Below are positions 1 to 5,026 of a DNA stretch of 5,026 nt, piece by piece. Origin of the DNA: an uncultured Collinsella sp. (GTDB lineage Bacteria > Actinomycetota > Coriobacteriia > Coriobacteriales > Coriobacteriaceae); the NCBI GenBank assembly GCA_900544425.1, contig UQUX01000126.1, positions 1 to 5,026 on the forward strand, read 5' to 3'. The position numbers and the translations under genes are program-made. Under the pieces are notes generated by a model. The model made no database searches. It saw only the letters and a program-made list of their open reading frames with translations, and was not told the DNA's origin. Within the stretch, counting starts at the first letter, position 1. The number at the start of each line of letters is the position of its first letter.

Positions 1-1
1 T

Positions 2-481
2 GTCGAGGCCGGCGAGGGTGTGGCGCCCAAGGGGACCAAGCGCATCCTGTACACCGGCACGCCCATGGCCGTGCCCAACTGGAAGCTGTTCAACCTCATC
101 GAGAAGGCCGGCGACGTCGTGGTGGGCGAGGAGTCCTGCACGGGCTCGCGCTACTACAAGGACCTGGTCGACGAGTCCGGCGAGACGGTCGACGAGATGC
201 TCGACGCCATCGCCGAGCGCTACTTTAAGATCAACTGCGCCGTCTTTACGCCCAACGACCAGCGTATGAAGGACATCGTTCAGATGGCACGCGACCTTCA
301 TGCCGACGGCATCGTGGACGTGGCGCTGCAGTTCTGCACGCTTTACGAGATGGAGTCCTTTGCCGTGGAGAAGGCCGCCGAGGAAGCCGGCATTCCGTTT
401 ATGCACATCACGACCGACTACGCCGGCGAGGATGCTGGCCAACTGCAAACCAGGATCGAGGCTTTCTTGGAAACCATTTAG
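2..481 (+). CDS. 2-hydroxyacyl-CoA dehydratase family protein, C-terminal part (5' end outside the window)
   Basis: This is the C-terminal ~159 residues of a 2-hydroxyacyl-CoA dehydratase D-component/YjiM-like protein; the frame is open to the window edge and ends at TAG 479-481. It aligns throughout with the C-terminal half of the next gene: KRILYTGTPMAVPN matches KRILITGCPVGGVIN, then ESCTG, INCAVFTPND, the QFCTLYEMES region, and TDYAGEDAGQLQTRIEAF. Family members carry Fe-S clusters on cysteines and accept electrons from an ATP-driven activator. Cysteines are kept at ESC (codon 137-139), INC (236-238) and QFC (335-337). The Cys of the neighbour's TGCP motif is Thr here (codon 59-61), and ACH is FCT, so cluster ligation or substrate may differ. 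The GTG at 20 is inside the conserved domain and is not a start. The product may pair with or act beside the downstream paralogue. Family assignment is sure; the exact substrate is unknown. Confidence 0.88.
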   Translation, partial: VEAGEGVAPKGTKRILYTGTPMAVPNWKLFNLIEKAGDVVVGEESCTGSRYYKDLVDESGETVDEMLDAIAERYFKINCAVFTPNDQRMKDIVQMARDLHADGIVDVALQFCTLYEMESFAVEKAAEEAGIPFMHITTDYAGEDAGQLQTRIEAFLETI

Positions 482-499
482 GACTATTCGTCCCGGCGG

Positions 500-592
500 C
501 TTCCCCAGGCACCCGATCTTGCCGTTCAAACCGTCGCTTGCGTACCAAAGTACGCGGCGATCCTTTTACGGCAACCTTGGGCACCTGGGAGA
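500..592. repeat. Intergenic imperfect-palindrome repeat, copy A
   Basis: The 148-base gap between the first two genes holds a long imperfect inverted repeat. Outer arms at 504-524 and 569-589 match at 16 of 21 positions, including CCCAGG/CCTGGG at the tips and TTGCCG/CGGCAA at the inner ends. A smaller hairpin lies at the centre: GCGTAC (540-545), loop CAAA, GTACGC (550-555). Nearly the same element follows the second gene (copy B, 1795-1887), at roughly 80% identity by eye, including an identical 21-base core (526-546). It has no U-tract, so it is not a classic intrinsic terminator. It resembles a REP-like or small non-autonomous intergenic element that could form a cruciform or an mRNA hairpin. 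That it is repeated across the genome is inference. Confidence 0.8.
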
Positions 593-620
593 GCCGTTTC
601 CTTGGTTGGTTAAAAGGTTT

Positions 621-625
621 AGGAG
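621..625 (+). promoter_or_regulatory. Ribosome binding site of the YjiM-like gene
   Basis: AGGAG lies 4 bases upstream of the ATG at 630. It fixes the start, because the same reading frame stays open upstream to about 300 through the preceding gene and the repeat. Confidence 0.7.
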
Positions 626-629
626 TTAT

Positions 630-1793
630 ATGCCGGAAAAAATTGAACAGCCGTTGCCGTCCACGTTTGAGGAGTTCAACGAGCAACGCAAGGCGGCGTT
701 TATTCGCGTCAAGGATTACAAACAGGCCGGCAATCGCCTGGTCGGCTTTTTGTGCAGCTATACGCCGCTCGAGATTATCGATGCCGCGGGGGCTGCGAGC
801 GTGGCGCTGTGCGGTACGTCCGATGAGGTGATTCCCGAGGCCGAGAAGGTGCTGCCGGCAAATCTTTGTCCGCTCATCAAGTCGACGTACGGTTTTGCCT
901 ATTCGCAAAAGTGCCCGTTTACGTACTTTAGCGATATGATCATCGGCGAGACCACCTGCGACGGCAAGAAGAAGATGTACGAGCTACTCAACGAGCTCAA
1001 GCGTACGCACATTCTGCATCTTCCGCAGGGCCGCGACCGCGCCTACGAGCGCGAGGGCTGGTACGAGGAGTGCCGCCTGCTCAAGGAGGAGCTCGAGGGC
1101 TTCTACGGCATCACGATTACCGACGATGACCTGCGCGCTGCCGTCCGTCGTCGCAACCGCTTGCGTGCGGCCCAGCTCGAGATGTTTGCGCTGCAGGCCA
1201 ACCAGCCGGCGGCCATGAGCGGCGTTGACCTGATGAGCACCATGTTTGCCGGTACGTTTAGTTTTGATATCGAGGCCTATACGCAGCAGCTGGAGCAAAA
1301 GGTTGCCAAGCTGCGCGAGGCCTACGACGCGGGCGAGCGCCCGGTTGCGGCGGATGCCAAGCGCATTCTGATCACCGGCTGCCCGGTGGGCGGTGTGATC
1401 AACAAGATCGGTCGCACCATCGAGTCCAACGGCGGCGTGGTCGTGTGCATGGACGACTGCTCGGGCGAGCGTACGGCGGCCATGATGATCGACCCGGAGG
1501 CTCCCGACATCCTGCGCGCCATCGCCGACCGCTACCTGGATATCAACTGCTCGGTCATGACGCCCAACGACGGTCGTATGGACAACACCCTGGCCATGTG
1601 CGAGAAATACCACGTCGACGGTGTGGTGGAGAATGTGCTCCAGGCGTGCCACACCTTTAACGTGGAGAGTGCGCGCATGCAGGAGGCTGTCGAGGGTGCG
1701 GGTATTCCGTACATGAAGATCGAGACCGATTACAGCAACGGCGACATGGGCCAGATCGAGACCCGCATCGCCGCCTTCATCGAAACCCTCTAG
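630..1793 (+). CDS. Double-cubane-cluster-type anaerobic reductase (YjiM / 2-hydroxyacyl-CoA dehydratase family)
   Basis: A complete 387-residue protein of the HgdB-like family, closest by motif memory to E. coli YjiM and the double-cubane-cluster protein (DCCP) of Carboxydothermus. Those proteins hold an [8Fe-9S] double cubane and reduce small molecules with electrons from an ATP-hydrolysing activator. The N-terminal half has the YjiM signature: C42 in LCSYTPLEIIDAAGA, C61, C80 in NLCPLIKSTYGFA, C95, and C110 in IGETTCDGKKKMYELL. A helical linker (about 150-235) leads to a second Rossmann-like half with C251 (TGCP), C273, C277 (DDCSGER), C307 (INCSVMTPND), C324 and C340 (QACHTF). It ends in an ETDYSNGDMGQIETRIAAF motif shared with the upstream paralogue. 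The length fits the family, and there is no signal peptide or membrane segment, so it is cytoplasmic. The activator gene follows after a 155-base repeat-bearing gap. Its substrate is not known; a classical 2-hydroxyacyl-CoA dehydratase role is less likely given the YjiM-type cysteine pattern. Confidence 0.9.
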   Translation: MPEKIEQPLPSTFEEFNEQRKAAFIRVKDYKQAGNRLVGFLCSYTPLEIIDAAGAASVALCGTSDEVIPEAEKVLPANLCPLIKSTYGFAYSQKCPFTYFSDMIIGETTCDGKKKMYELLNELKRTHILHLPQGRDRAYEREGWYEECRLLKEELEGFYGITITDDDLRAAVRRRNRLRAAQLEMFALQANQPAAMSGVDLMSTMFAGTFSFDIEAYTQQLEQKVAKLREAYDAGERPVAADAKRILITGCPVGGVINKIGRTIESNGGVVVCMDDCSGERTAAMMIDPEAPDILRAIADRYLDINCSVMTPNDGRMDNTLAMCEKYHVDGVVENVLQACHTFNVESARMQEAVEGAGIPYMKIETDYSNGDMGQIETRIAAFIETL

Positions 1794-1794
1794 C

Positions 1795-1887
1795 TTCCTC
1801 AGGCGCCGGATCTTGCTCCTCAAACCGTCGCTTGCGTACCCAAAGTACGCTGCGCTCCTCTTTCGGGGCAATCTCCGGCACCTGAGA
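1795..1887. repeat. Intergenic imperfect-palindrome repeat, copy B
   Basis: Second copy of the element at 500-592, beginning just after the TAG of the YjiM-like gene. Outer arms 1798-1819 and 1865-1886 pair at 18 of 22 positions, plus one G-U wobble. The inner hairpin is GCGTAC (1834-1839), loop CCAAA, GTACGC (1845-1850). Base changes relative to copy A partly keep the arms complementary: the tips are CTCAGG/CCTGAG here and CCCAGG/CCTGGG in A, which suggests selection on pairing or shared descent with correction. A third short arm, GGCGCCTGA at 1901-1909, is an exact inverted match to 1799-1807 and could form an alternative stem. No U-tract follows, so it is more likely a REP-like element or processing site than a terminator. 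Confidence 0.82.
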
Positions 1888-1948
1888 AACCTAGAGCTAA
1901 GGCGCCTGAACGCGCCGCTACCTTTGATGTTCAGATTGGAAGAGAGCC

Positions 1949-2713
1949 ATGATAGGGATCGGGATCGATATCGGGTCTACGGCGGCTAAGGCTGCTGTGG
2001 TCGACGGGGAGGGTTCGGTGGCGTGGACGTGCGTGCAGCCAACCGGGTTCTCCTCGGTCGATGCGGCCGAGCGGCTGCGCGAGGCACTGGCAGCGGCCGG
2101 CTATGACGTGGCTGCCGACGACGTGCGCGTGGTCGCGACCGGCTACGGCCGTGTCGCGGTGCCCTATGCGCACAAGGTCGTGACCGAGATTACCTGCCAC
2201 GGCACCGGTGCCGTGCGCCTGTTTGGCGATCACGGCACGGTGATTGACGTGGGCGGCCAGGACACCAAGGTCATCCAGCTTAAAGGCGGCCGCGTGGCCA
2301 AATTTGCCATGAACGACAAGTGCGCTGCCGGCACGGGGCGCTTTTTGGAGATCATGGCCGACCGCCTGGGCATTTCCCAGCAGCAGATGGCAGACCTCGC
2401 CCGCACCGGCGAGCCTACCAAGATTTCCAGCATGTGCACCGTGTTTGCCGAAAGCGAGGTTATCAGCCTGATCGGTCGCGGCGAGCCGCGCGAGAACATT
2501 GCGCGTGGCGTGATCGACAGCGTGGTCTCGCGCGTGGCGACCATGGCCGGGCAGGCCGCGGGCGCCCCGTACTACCTGACCGGTGGCCTGTGCGAGAACG
2601 CCTTCGTTGTGGAGCGGTTGGGCGAGCTACTGGGGTCGCCGGTGACCACCTCGCCCCTTGCTCGCTTTGCCGGTGCCACCGGCGCGGCGATTCGCGCACA
2701 GGCGCTCAATTAA
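1949..2713 (+). CDS. Acyl-CoA dehydratase activase (YjiL/HgdC family, ATP-dependent [4Fe-4S] activator)
   Basis: A 254-residue ASKHA-fold ATPase of the BadF/BadG/BcrA/BcrD family. The homodimer holds one [4Fe-4S] cluster and uses ATP hydrolysis to push electrons at very low potential into a dehydratase or double-cubane partner. Visible motifs in order are phosphate-1 DIGSTAAK (7-14), phosphate-2 DVGGQDTK (100-107), NDKCAAGTGRFLE with cluster Cys125, SSMCTVFAESEVISLI with cluster Cys163, and the adenosine-binding TGG (211-213). The two cysteines match the known HgdC ligands in context and spacing. The length is normal for the single-domain form. The start is ATG 1949 with GGAAGAG (1938-1944) upstream, and the protein begins MIGIGIDIGST as is typical. 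It sits directly downstream of the YjiM-like reductase, its likely partner; it may also serve the first, partial paralogue. Family assignment is firm; the partner assignment rests on gene order. Confidence 0.95.
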   Translation: MIGIGIDIGSTAAKAAVVDGEGSVAWTCVQPTGFSSVDAAERLREALAAAGYDVAADDVRVVATGYGRVAVPYAHKVVTEITCHGTGAVRLFGDHGTVIDVGGQDTKVIQLKGGRVAKFAMNDKCAAGTGRFLEIMADRLGISQQQMADLARTGEPTKISSMCTVFAESEVISLIGRGEPRENIARGVIDSVVSRVATMAGQAAGAPYYLTGGLCENAFVVERLGELLGSPVTTSPLARFAGATGAAIRAQALN

Positions 2714-2742
2714 TGCATCCGTCGTAGGCTCGCATTCATGCG

Positions 2743-2748
2743 TATACT
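2743..2748 (+). promoter_or_regulatory. Possible -10 element of a selD promoter
   Basis: TATACT lies 35 bases before the selD ATG, in a 70-base gap that is AT-richer than its surroundings. No good -35 hexamer is visible at the expected distance, and the upstream TG is one base out of register for an extended -10. It is a weak candidate; selD could equally be read through from the activase gene. Confidence 0.3.
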
Positions 2749-2772
2749 GGGAGAAAATGATTGACCGATGAG

Positions 2773-2778
2773 AGGAGG
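2773..2778 (+). promoter_or_regulatory. Strong ribosome binding site deciding the selD start
   Basis: A perfect AGGAGG, 5 bases before ATG 2784. No comparable site precedes the TTG at 2844, where the stop-free part of the frame begins. This supports initiation at 2784 and readthrough of the TGA at 2832. Confidence 0.85.
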
Positions 2779-2783
2779 TATCG

Positions 2784-3833
2784 ATGGCTGACGATCAGAT
2801 TAAGCTCACGTCTATGACCGCCGCGAGCGGTTGAGCCGCTAAGTTGGCTCCCGGAGCCCTCGCCCAGGTCCTGGGCGACTTGCCAAATGTGCCCAACGAC
2901 AATCTGCTCGTGGGGTTCGATACCTCCGACGATGCGAGCGTTTTCCGCGTTGGCGAGAACTTGGGTCTCGTGCAGTCCATCGACTTCTTTCCGCCGATGG
3001 TCGACGACCCGTTTCTGTTTGGCCAGATCGCCGCGGCCAACTCGCTGTCGGACATCTACGCCATGGGCGGGCGGCCGAGCCATGCCATGAACTTGCTGTG
3101 CATCCCGAGCTGTCTGGGCGTTGAGGTTGCCGGTCAGATTCTGGCGGGCGGCGCCGACAAGTGCGTCGAGGCGGGTTGCTCCATCGCGGGCGGTCACACC
3201 ATCAACGACGACGAACCCAAGTACGGCCTGTCCGTGAGCGGTTTTGTCGCGCTCGACCGCATGCTCGCCAACAGCGGCGCGCACGTGGGCGATGCTCTGC
3301 TGCTGACCAAGGCGATCGGCTCGGGCATTATCACCACGGCCATTAAGGGCGAGCTCATCGAGCAGGACGAGGCCACAGCCATGTTTGACTCGATGCGCAC
3401 CCTCAACGAGGCCCCGATTCGTTTGGCCGAGGGGCTCGAACTTCACGGCTGCACCGACATTACGGGCTTTGGCCTGATCGGGCATGCGTGCGAGATGGCC
3501 GAGGGTTCGGGCGTGCAGATTGAGCTTGCGTCGGGGGCGGTGCCGCTCTTTGACCAGGTGCTCGACATGGCGCGTCTGGGCATTATCCCCGCGGGTTCCT
3601 ACCGCAATCAGGACTTCTTTGGCCCGCGCGTGGCGGCCGACGATGGCCTGGAGCCGGGCATGCTGGATGCGCTGTACGATCCGCAGACTTCGGGTGGGCT
3701 GCTTTTTGCGGCACCTGCTGCCGATGTGGATGAGCTTGCGCGCCGTCTGCATGCCGAAGGACGTATCGCCGCCGTCGTCGGTCGCGTGTGCGTGCCGGTG
3801 TCAGGCGGTCCTGCCGTCCGCGTTGTTCGCTAG
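2784..3833 (+). CDS. selD: Selenide, water dikinase SelD, selenocysteine-containing (TGA 2832-2834 read as Sec)
   Basis: SelD makes selenophosphate from selenide and ATP, the selenium donor for Sec-tRNA and other selenium uses. The full product is 349 residues, normal for the family, if TGA at codon 17 is read as selenocysteine. The N-terminus then reads KLTSMTAASG-U17-AAK20-LAPG, with Sec at the catalytic Cys/Sec position and the essential Lys three residues on. Downstream are FDTSDDASVF (metal/ATP Asp), AAANSLSDIYAMGG, GGHTIND (136-142), TDITGFGLIGHACEMA, and LYDPQTSGGLLFAAP near the C-terminus. Start ATG 2784 has a perfect AGGAGG. Starting at TTG 2844 would remove the active site and leave 329 residues. 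A candidate SECIS hairpin lies at 2860-2878. yedF follows after 61 bases. Expression should depend on selenium supply and on SelA, SelB and tRNA-Sec encoded elsewhere. A nonsense mutation is the alternative, but the exact position of the TGA makes that unlikely. Confidence 0.96.
2832..2834 (+). other. In-frame UGA selenocysteine codon of selD
   Basis: This TGA is codon 17 of the frame opened by ATG 2784 and falls exactly where SelD proteins carry the catalytic Cys or Sec (G-[C/U]-x-x-K). The frame is uninterrupted on both sides, from 2784 to the TAG at 3831-3833. Confidence 0.94.
2860..2878 (+). promoter_or_regulatory. Candidate bacterial SECIS hairpin of selD
   Basis: A perfect 8-bp stem, TCGCCCAG (2860-2867) with CTGGGCGA (2871-2878), encloses a GTC tip. 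If the closing pairs open, the loop reads AGGUCCU. The best-known SelB target, the E. coli fdhF SECIS, has a loop containing AGGUCU with the critical G-U, so the resemblance is close. The tip lies about 33 bases after the UGA, further than in fdhF but still inside the coding region as bacterial SECIS elements are. A second small hairpin (GGCTC 2846-2850 / GAGCC 2854-2858) sits between UGA and this stem. Similarity is by memory; SelB binding is inferred. Confidence 0.72.
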
Positions 3834-3856
3834 CTCGCACGTTTATGTAATTGTTT

Positions 3857-3874
3857 ACCGTTCTCTAGAACGGT
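3857..3874. promoter_or_regulatory. Palindrome between selD and yedF (operator or mRNA hairpin)
   Basis: In the AT-richer 61-base gap between selD and yedF, ACCGTTCT and AGAACGGT form 8-base perfect arms around CT. As RNA this would be a 7-bp stem with a TCTA loop. It is followed by TCTTTC rather than a clean U-run, so termination would be weak. It lies 20 bases ahead of the yedF start, which suits an operator or a translational/processing hairpin. Function is not known. Confidence 0.5.
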
Positions 3875-3881
3875 TCTTTCG

Positions 3882-3887
3882 AAAGGA
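3882..3887 (+). promoter_or_regulatory. Ribosome binding site of yedF
   Basis: AAAGGA, 7 bases before ATG 3895. It decides the start, because the frame is open further upstream inside selD. Confidence 0.7.
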
Positions 3888-3894
3888 TTTTGCT

Positions 3895-4515
3895 ATGTCT
3901 ACCAAAATTGAAGTCAATGCCATGGGCGATGCCTGCCCGCTGCCCGTCGTCAAGACGCTCAAAGCCCTGAAGCAGCTCGATGGCGAGGGCGCCGTCGTGA
4001 CCTTGGTCGACAACGAGACCGCCGTCAAGAACATCTCCAAGATGGCGCAGGAGAAGGGCTGCACGGCCTCGGTCGAGAAGATCTCGGACGCCGAGTGGCA
4101 CGTGACTGTCGCGACCGCCGGTGCCGTGGCCGATCCCGAGCAGGACGGTGCGGCTTTCTGCGACGCCAGCGCCGGCAATGGTAAACTCGTCATTTCCGTC
4201 TACACCGATTGCATGGGCCGCGGCGACGACGAGCTGGGCCACAAGCTCATGAAGGCCTTTATCTTTGCCGTGACGCAGCAGGAGGAGCTGCCCGCGACCA
4301 TGCTGTTCTACAACGGCGGCGCCAAGCTCACCGTCGAGGGTTCGCCGGTGCTCGATGACCTGAAGGGGCTGGCGGAGCAGGGTGTCGAGATTCTCACCTG
4401 CGGTACCTGCCTGGACCACTTTGGCATTAAGGACCAGCTTGCGGTGGGCGAGGTCACCAACATGTACGTGATCGTGGAGAAGATGGAGCAGGCCGTGCGC
4501 GTCGTGCGCCCGTAG
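3895..4515 (+). CDS. yedF: Selenium metabolism protein YedF (TusA-like plus DsrE-like domains)
   Basis: A 206-residue two-domain protein. The N-terminal TusA/SirA-like domain (about 4-75) has the CPxP motif in DACPLPVVKT with Cys14, the persulfide- or perselenide-carrying Cys of this fold. A linker (about 76-100) leads to a DsrE-like domain with the YedF hallmarks: YTDCMGRGDDELGHKLMKAF, then FYNGGAKLTVEGSP, and TCGTCLDHFGIKDQL near residues 165-180. The two-domain form is the one that tracks with SelD in genomes, and the family is thought to carry or deliver sulfur or selenium in the cytoplasm; its exact reaction is not established. It lies between selD and the DUF3343 gene, 19 bases before the latter's start, and the cysteine desulfurase-like gene follows, consistent with passing selenium or sulfur between them. 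Start ATG 3895 has AAAGGA upstream and gives the standard N-terminus. Confidence 0.94.
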   Translation: MSTKIEVNAMGDACPLPVVKTLKALKQLDGEGAVVTLVDNETAVKNISKMAQEKGCTASVEKISDAEWHVTVATAGAVADPEQDGAAFCDASAGNGKLVISVYTDCMGRGDDELGHKLMKAFIFAVTQQEELPATMLFYNGGAKLTVEGSPVLDDLKGLAEQGVEILTCGTCLDHFGIKDQLAVGEVTNMYVIVEKMEQAVRVVRP

Positions 4516-4534
4516 CGTATTGGTTGGAGTTGCC

Positions 4535-4786
4535 ATGAGGGAGAAGCGCCCGGCGCTTGTCATCACGTTTCCCACCACGGCGGCCGCCATGGGCTGCGAG
4601 TCCCTGTGTATTGAGCGCGACCTCCCCGGGCGAACGATTCCCGTGCCCGGGGAGGTCGCTGCCGGCTGCGGTCTGGCGTGGAAGGCGTTGCCTGCCGATG
4701 AGGAGCTGCTGCGCGGCGAACTCGCCGCGGCGGGCGTTCCTACCGAGGGCTATACCGTGATTGATATGTGGGAGGTCGTGCGATGA
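4535..4786 (+). CDS. DUF3343 protein, putative Se/S carrier-like
   Basis: A small 83-residue protein with the DUF3343 pattern: an N-terminal strand then FPTTAAAMGCESLC, followed by IPVPGEVAAGCGLAWKA, with Cys45 in the GCGL motif that marks the family. Cys21 and Cys25 may also be reactive. The family is annotated as putative Se/S carrier-like because of its Cys and its habit of lying near selD, yedF and class V aminotransferases; no reaction is proven. Many members, as I recall, have Arg after PVP where this one has Gly39. Start ATG 4535 has GGAG 5 bases upstream; the TTG at 4520 in the same frame is less likely. The stop overlaps the next gene's start by 4 bases (ATGA), implying translational coupling. 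A perfect 15-bp inverted repeat lies within the coding sequence at 4617-4659. Confidence 0.88.
   Translation: MREKRPALVITFPTTAAAMGCESLCIERDLPGRTIPVPGEVAAGCGLAWKALPADEELLRGELAAAGVPTEGYTVIDMWEVVR
4617..4659. repeat. Perfect 15-bp inverted repeat inside the DUF3343 gene
   Basis: GCGACCTCCCCGGGC (4617-4631) and GCCCGGGGAGGTCGC (4645-4659) are exact reverse complements around a 13-base loop. The arms encode the DLPG and VPGEV parts of the protein. As mRNA this would be a very stable GC-rich stem, with the potential to slow ribosomes or protect transcript ends. No U-tract follows, so it is not an intrinsic terminator. Confidence 0.85.
4770..4775 (+). promoter_or_regulatory. Ribosome binding site of the class V aminotransferase gene, inside DUF3343
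   Basis: GGGAGG, 7 bases before ATG 4783, within the last codons of the DUF3343 gene. It supports the overlapping ATGA start. Confidence 0.75.
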
Positions 4787-5026
4787 TCTACCTGGATAAC
4801 GCGGCGACGACCATGCACAAGCCGCAGACGGTCATCGATGCCGTGACACAGGCGATGTGCTCGCTCGGCAATGCCGGACGCGGCGCCACGTCGGGTGCCC
4901 TCGATGCCGCTCGTACGATTCACGCTTGCCGTGCCAAGCTCGCGCGCCTTTTGGGTTGCCCGAGAGCGGACCATGTGTGCTTTACGCCCAACTCTACGGC
5001 GGCGCTCAACACCGCCATCAACGGGG
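4783..5026 (+). CDS. Cysteine desulfurase-like class V aminotransferase, N-terminal part (3' end outside the window)
   Basis: The first 81 codons of a PLP-dependent class V aminotransferase. MIYLDNAATT is the standard opening of NifS/IscS/CsdB-like desulfurases. GNAGRGATSGALDAARTIHACRAKLARLLG and FTPNSTAALNTAI then match the cysteine desulfurase family protein type named after Enterococcus faecalis EF2568, whose gene lies beside selD (EF2567) in that organism. The GRG..S and NSTAALN segments form part of the PLP/substrate site; the PLP lysine and catalytic Cys loop lie beyond the window. These enzymes take sulfur from cysteine, or selenium from selenocysteine, leaving a persulfide or perselenide. 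The start overlaps the DUF3343 stop by ATGA, so the two are probably translated together. A role as selenium or sulfur donor for YedF, DUF3343 or SelD is inferred from gene order. Confidence 0.92.
   Translation, partial: MIYLDNAATTMHKPQTVIDAVTQAMCSLGNAGRGATSGALDAARTIHACRAKLARLLGCPRADHVCFTPNSTAALNTAING

Noticed and set aside
300..629. Upstream extension of the YjiM-like frame
   Set aside because: It overlaps the first gene and the palindromic repeat, the translation resembles nothing in the family, and AGGAG marks ATG 630.
984..1871. Long minus-strand ORF (295 codons)
   Set aside because: Antisense shadow of the YjiM-like gene caused by GC-rich codon bias; no recognisable domain, and it runs into the intergenic repeat.
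1795..1887. Repeat copy B as an intrinsic terminator
   Set aside because: The stem is long but interrupted and is followed by GAAACC, not a U-run; the activase gene downstream looks co-transcribed.
2757..2771. Four-codon leader ORF (MIDR) just before selD
   Set aside because: Too short to support; only a weak, badly spaced ribosome binding site and no regulatory codons of interest.
2736..3752. Long minus-strand ORF (338 codons)
   Set aside because: Antisense shadow of selD; low-complexity Arg/His/Ala-rich translation without family motifs.
2844..3833. selD starting at TTG 2844 (329 residues)
   Set aside because: It would lack the catalytic Sec/Cys and Lys, has no ribosome binding site, and the in-frame upstream part from 2784 encodes the expected SelD N-terminus.
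1..5026. tRNA-Sec, other tRNAs, CRISPR arrays, transposases
   Set aside because: None seen; the genes are closely packed and no gap exceeds about 155 bases.

Overview
The window is a GC-rich (roughly 60%), tightly packed stretch of bacterial DNA with all genes on the + strand. The strictly anaerobic enzyme set, the codon style and the repeated GC-rich intergenic hairpins fit a gut anaerobe of the Coriobacteriia (Collinsella-like). This taxonomic guess comes from general impression, not a database match.

The left half (1-2713) is a redox module. It starts with the 3' end of a 2-hydroxyacyl-CoA dehydratase family subunit that is cut by the window edge. A complete paralogue of the YjiM / double-cubane-cluster reductase type follows. 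Next is its likely ATP-dependent [4Fe-4S] activator (YjiL/HgdC family). Two copies of a ~90-base imperfect-palindrome repeat (about 500-590 and 1795-1887) fill the gaps after the first and second genes.

The right half (2714-5026) is a selenium module: selD, yedF, a DUF3343 (putative Se/S carrier-like) gene, and the start of an EF2568-type cysteine desulfurase-like class V aminotransferase. The selD gene is a selenoprotein gene. Its true start is the ATG at 2784, and the in-frame TGA at 2832-2834 occupies the catalytic Cys/Sec position. A candidate bacterial SECIS hairpin with a G-U-containing apical loop lies at 2860-2878. Conventional ORF calling would start this gene late, at the TTG at 2844, and lose the active-site residue. 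The organism must therefore also encode SelA, SelB and tRNA-Sec elsewhere.

Together the window suggests selenium activation and carriage: the desulfurase and the carrier-like proteins YedF and DUF3343 handle per-sulfide or per-selenide, and SelD makes selenophosphate. These lie beside a low-potential ATP-driven reductase system. Whether the reductase serves selenium chemistry is inference from co-localisation. Other points of note are a perfect 15-bp inverted repeat inside the DUF3343 gene, a palindrome between selD and yedF, and the loss of otherwise conserved Cys positions in the first dehydratase paralogue.
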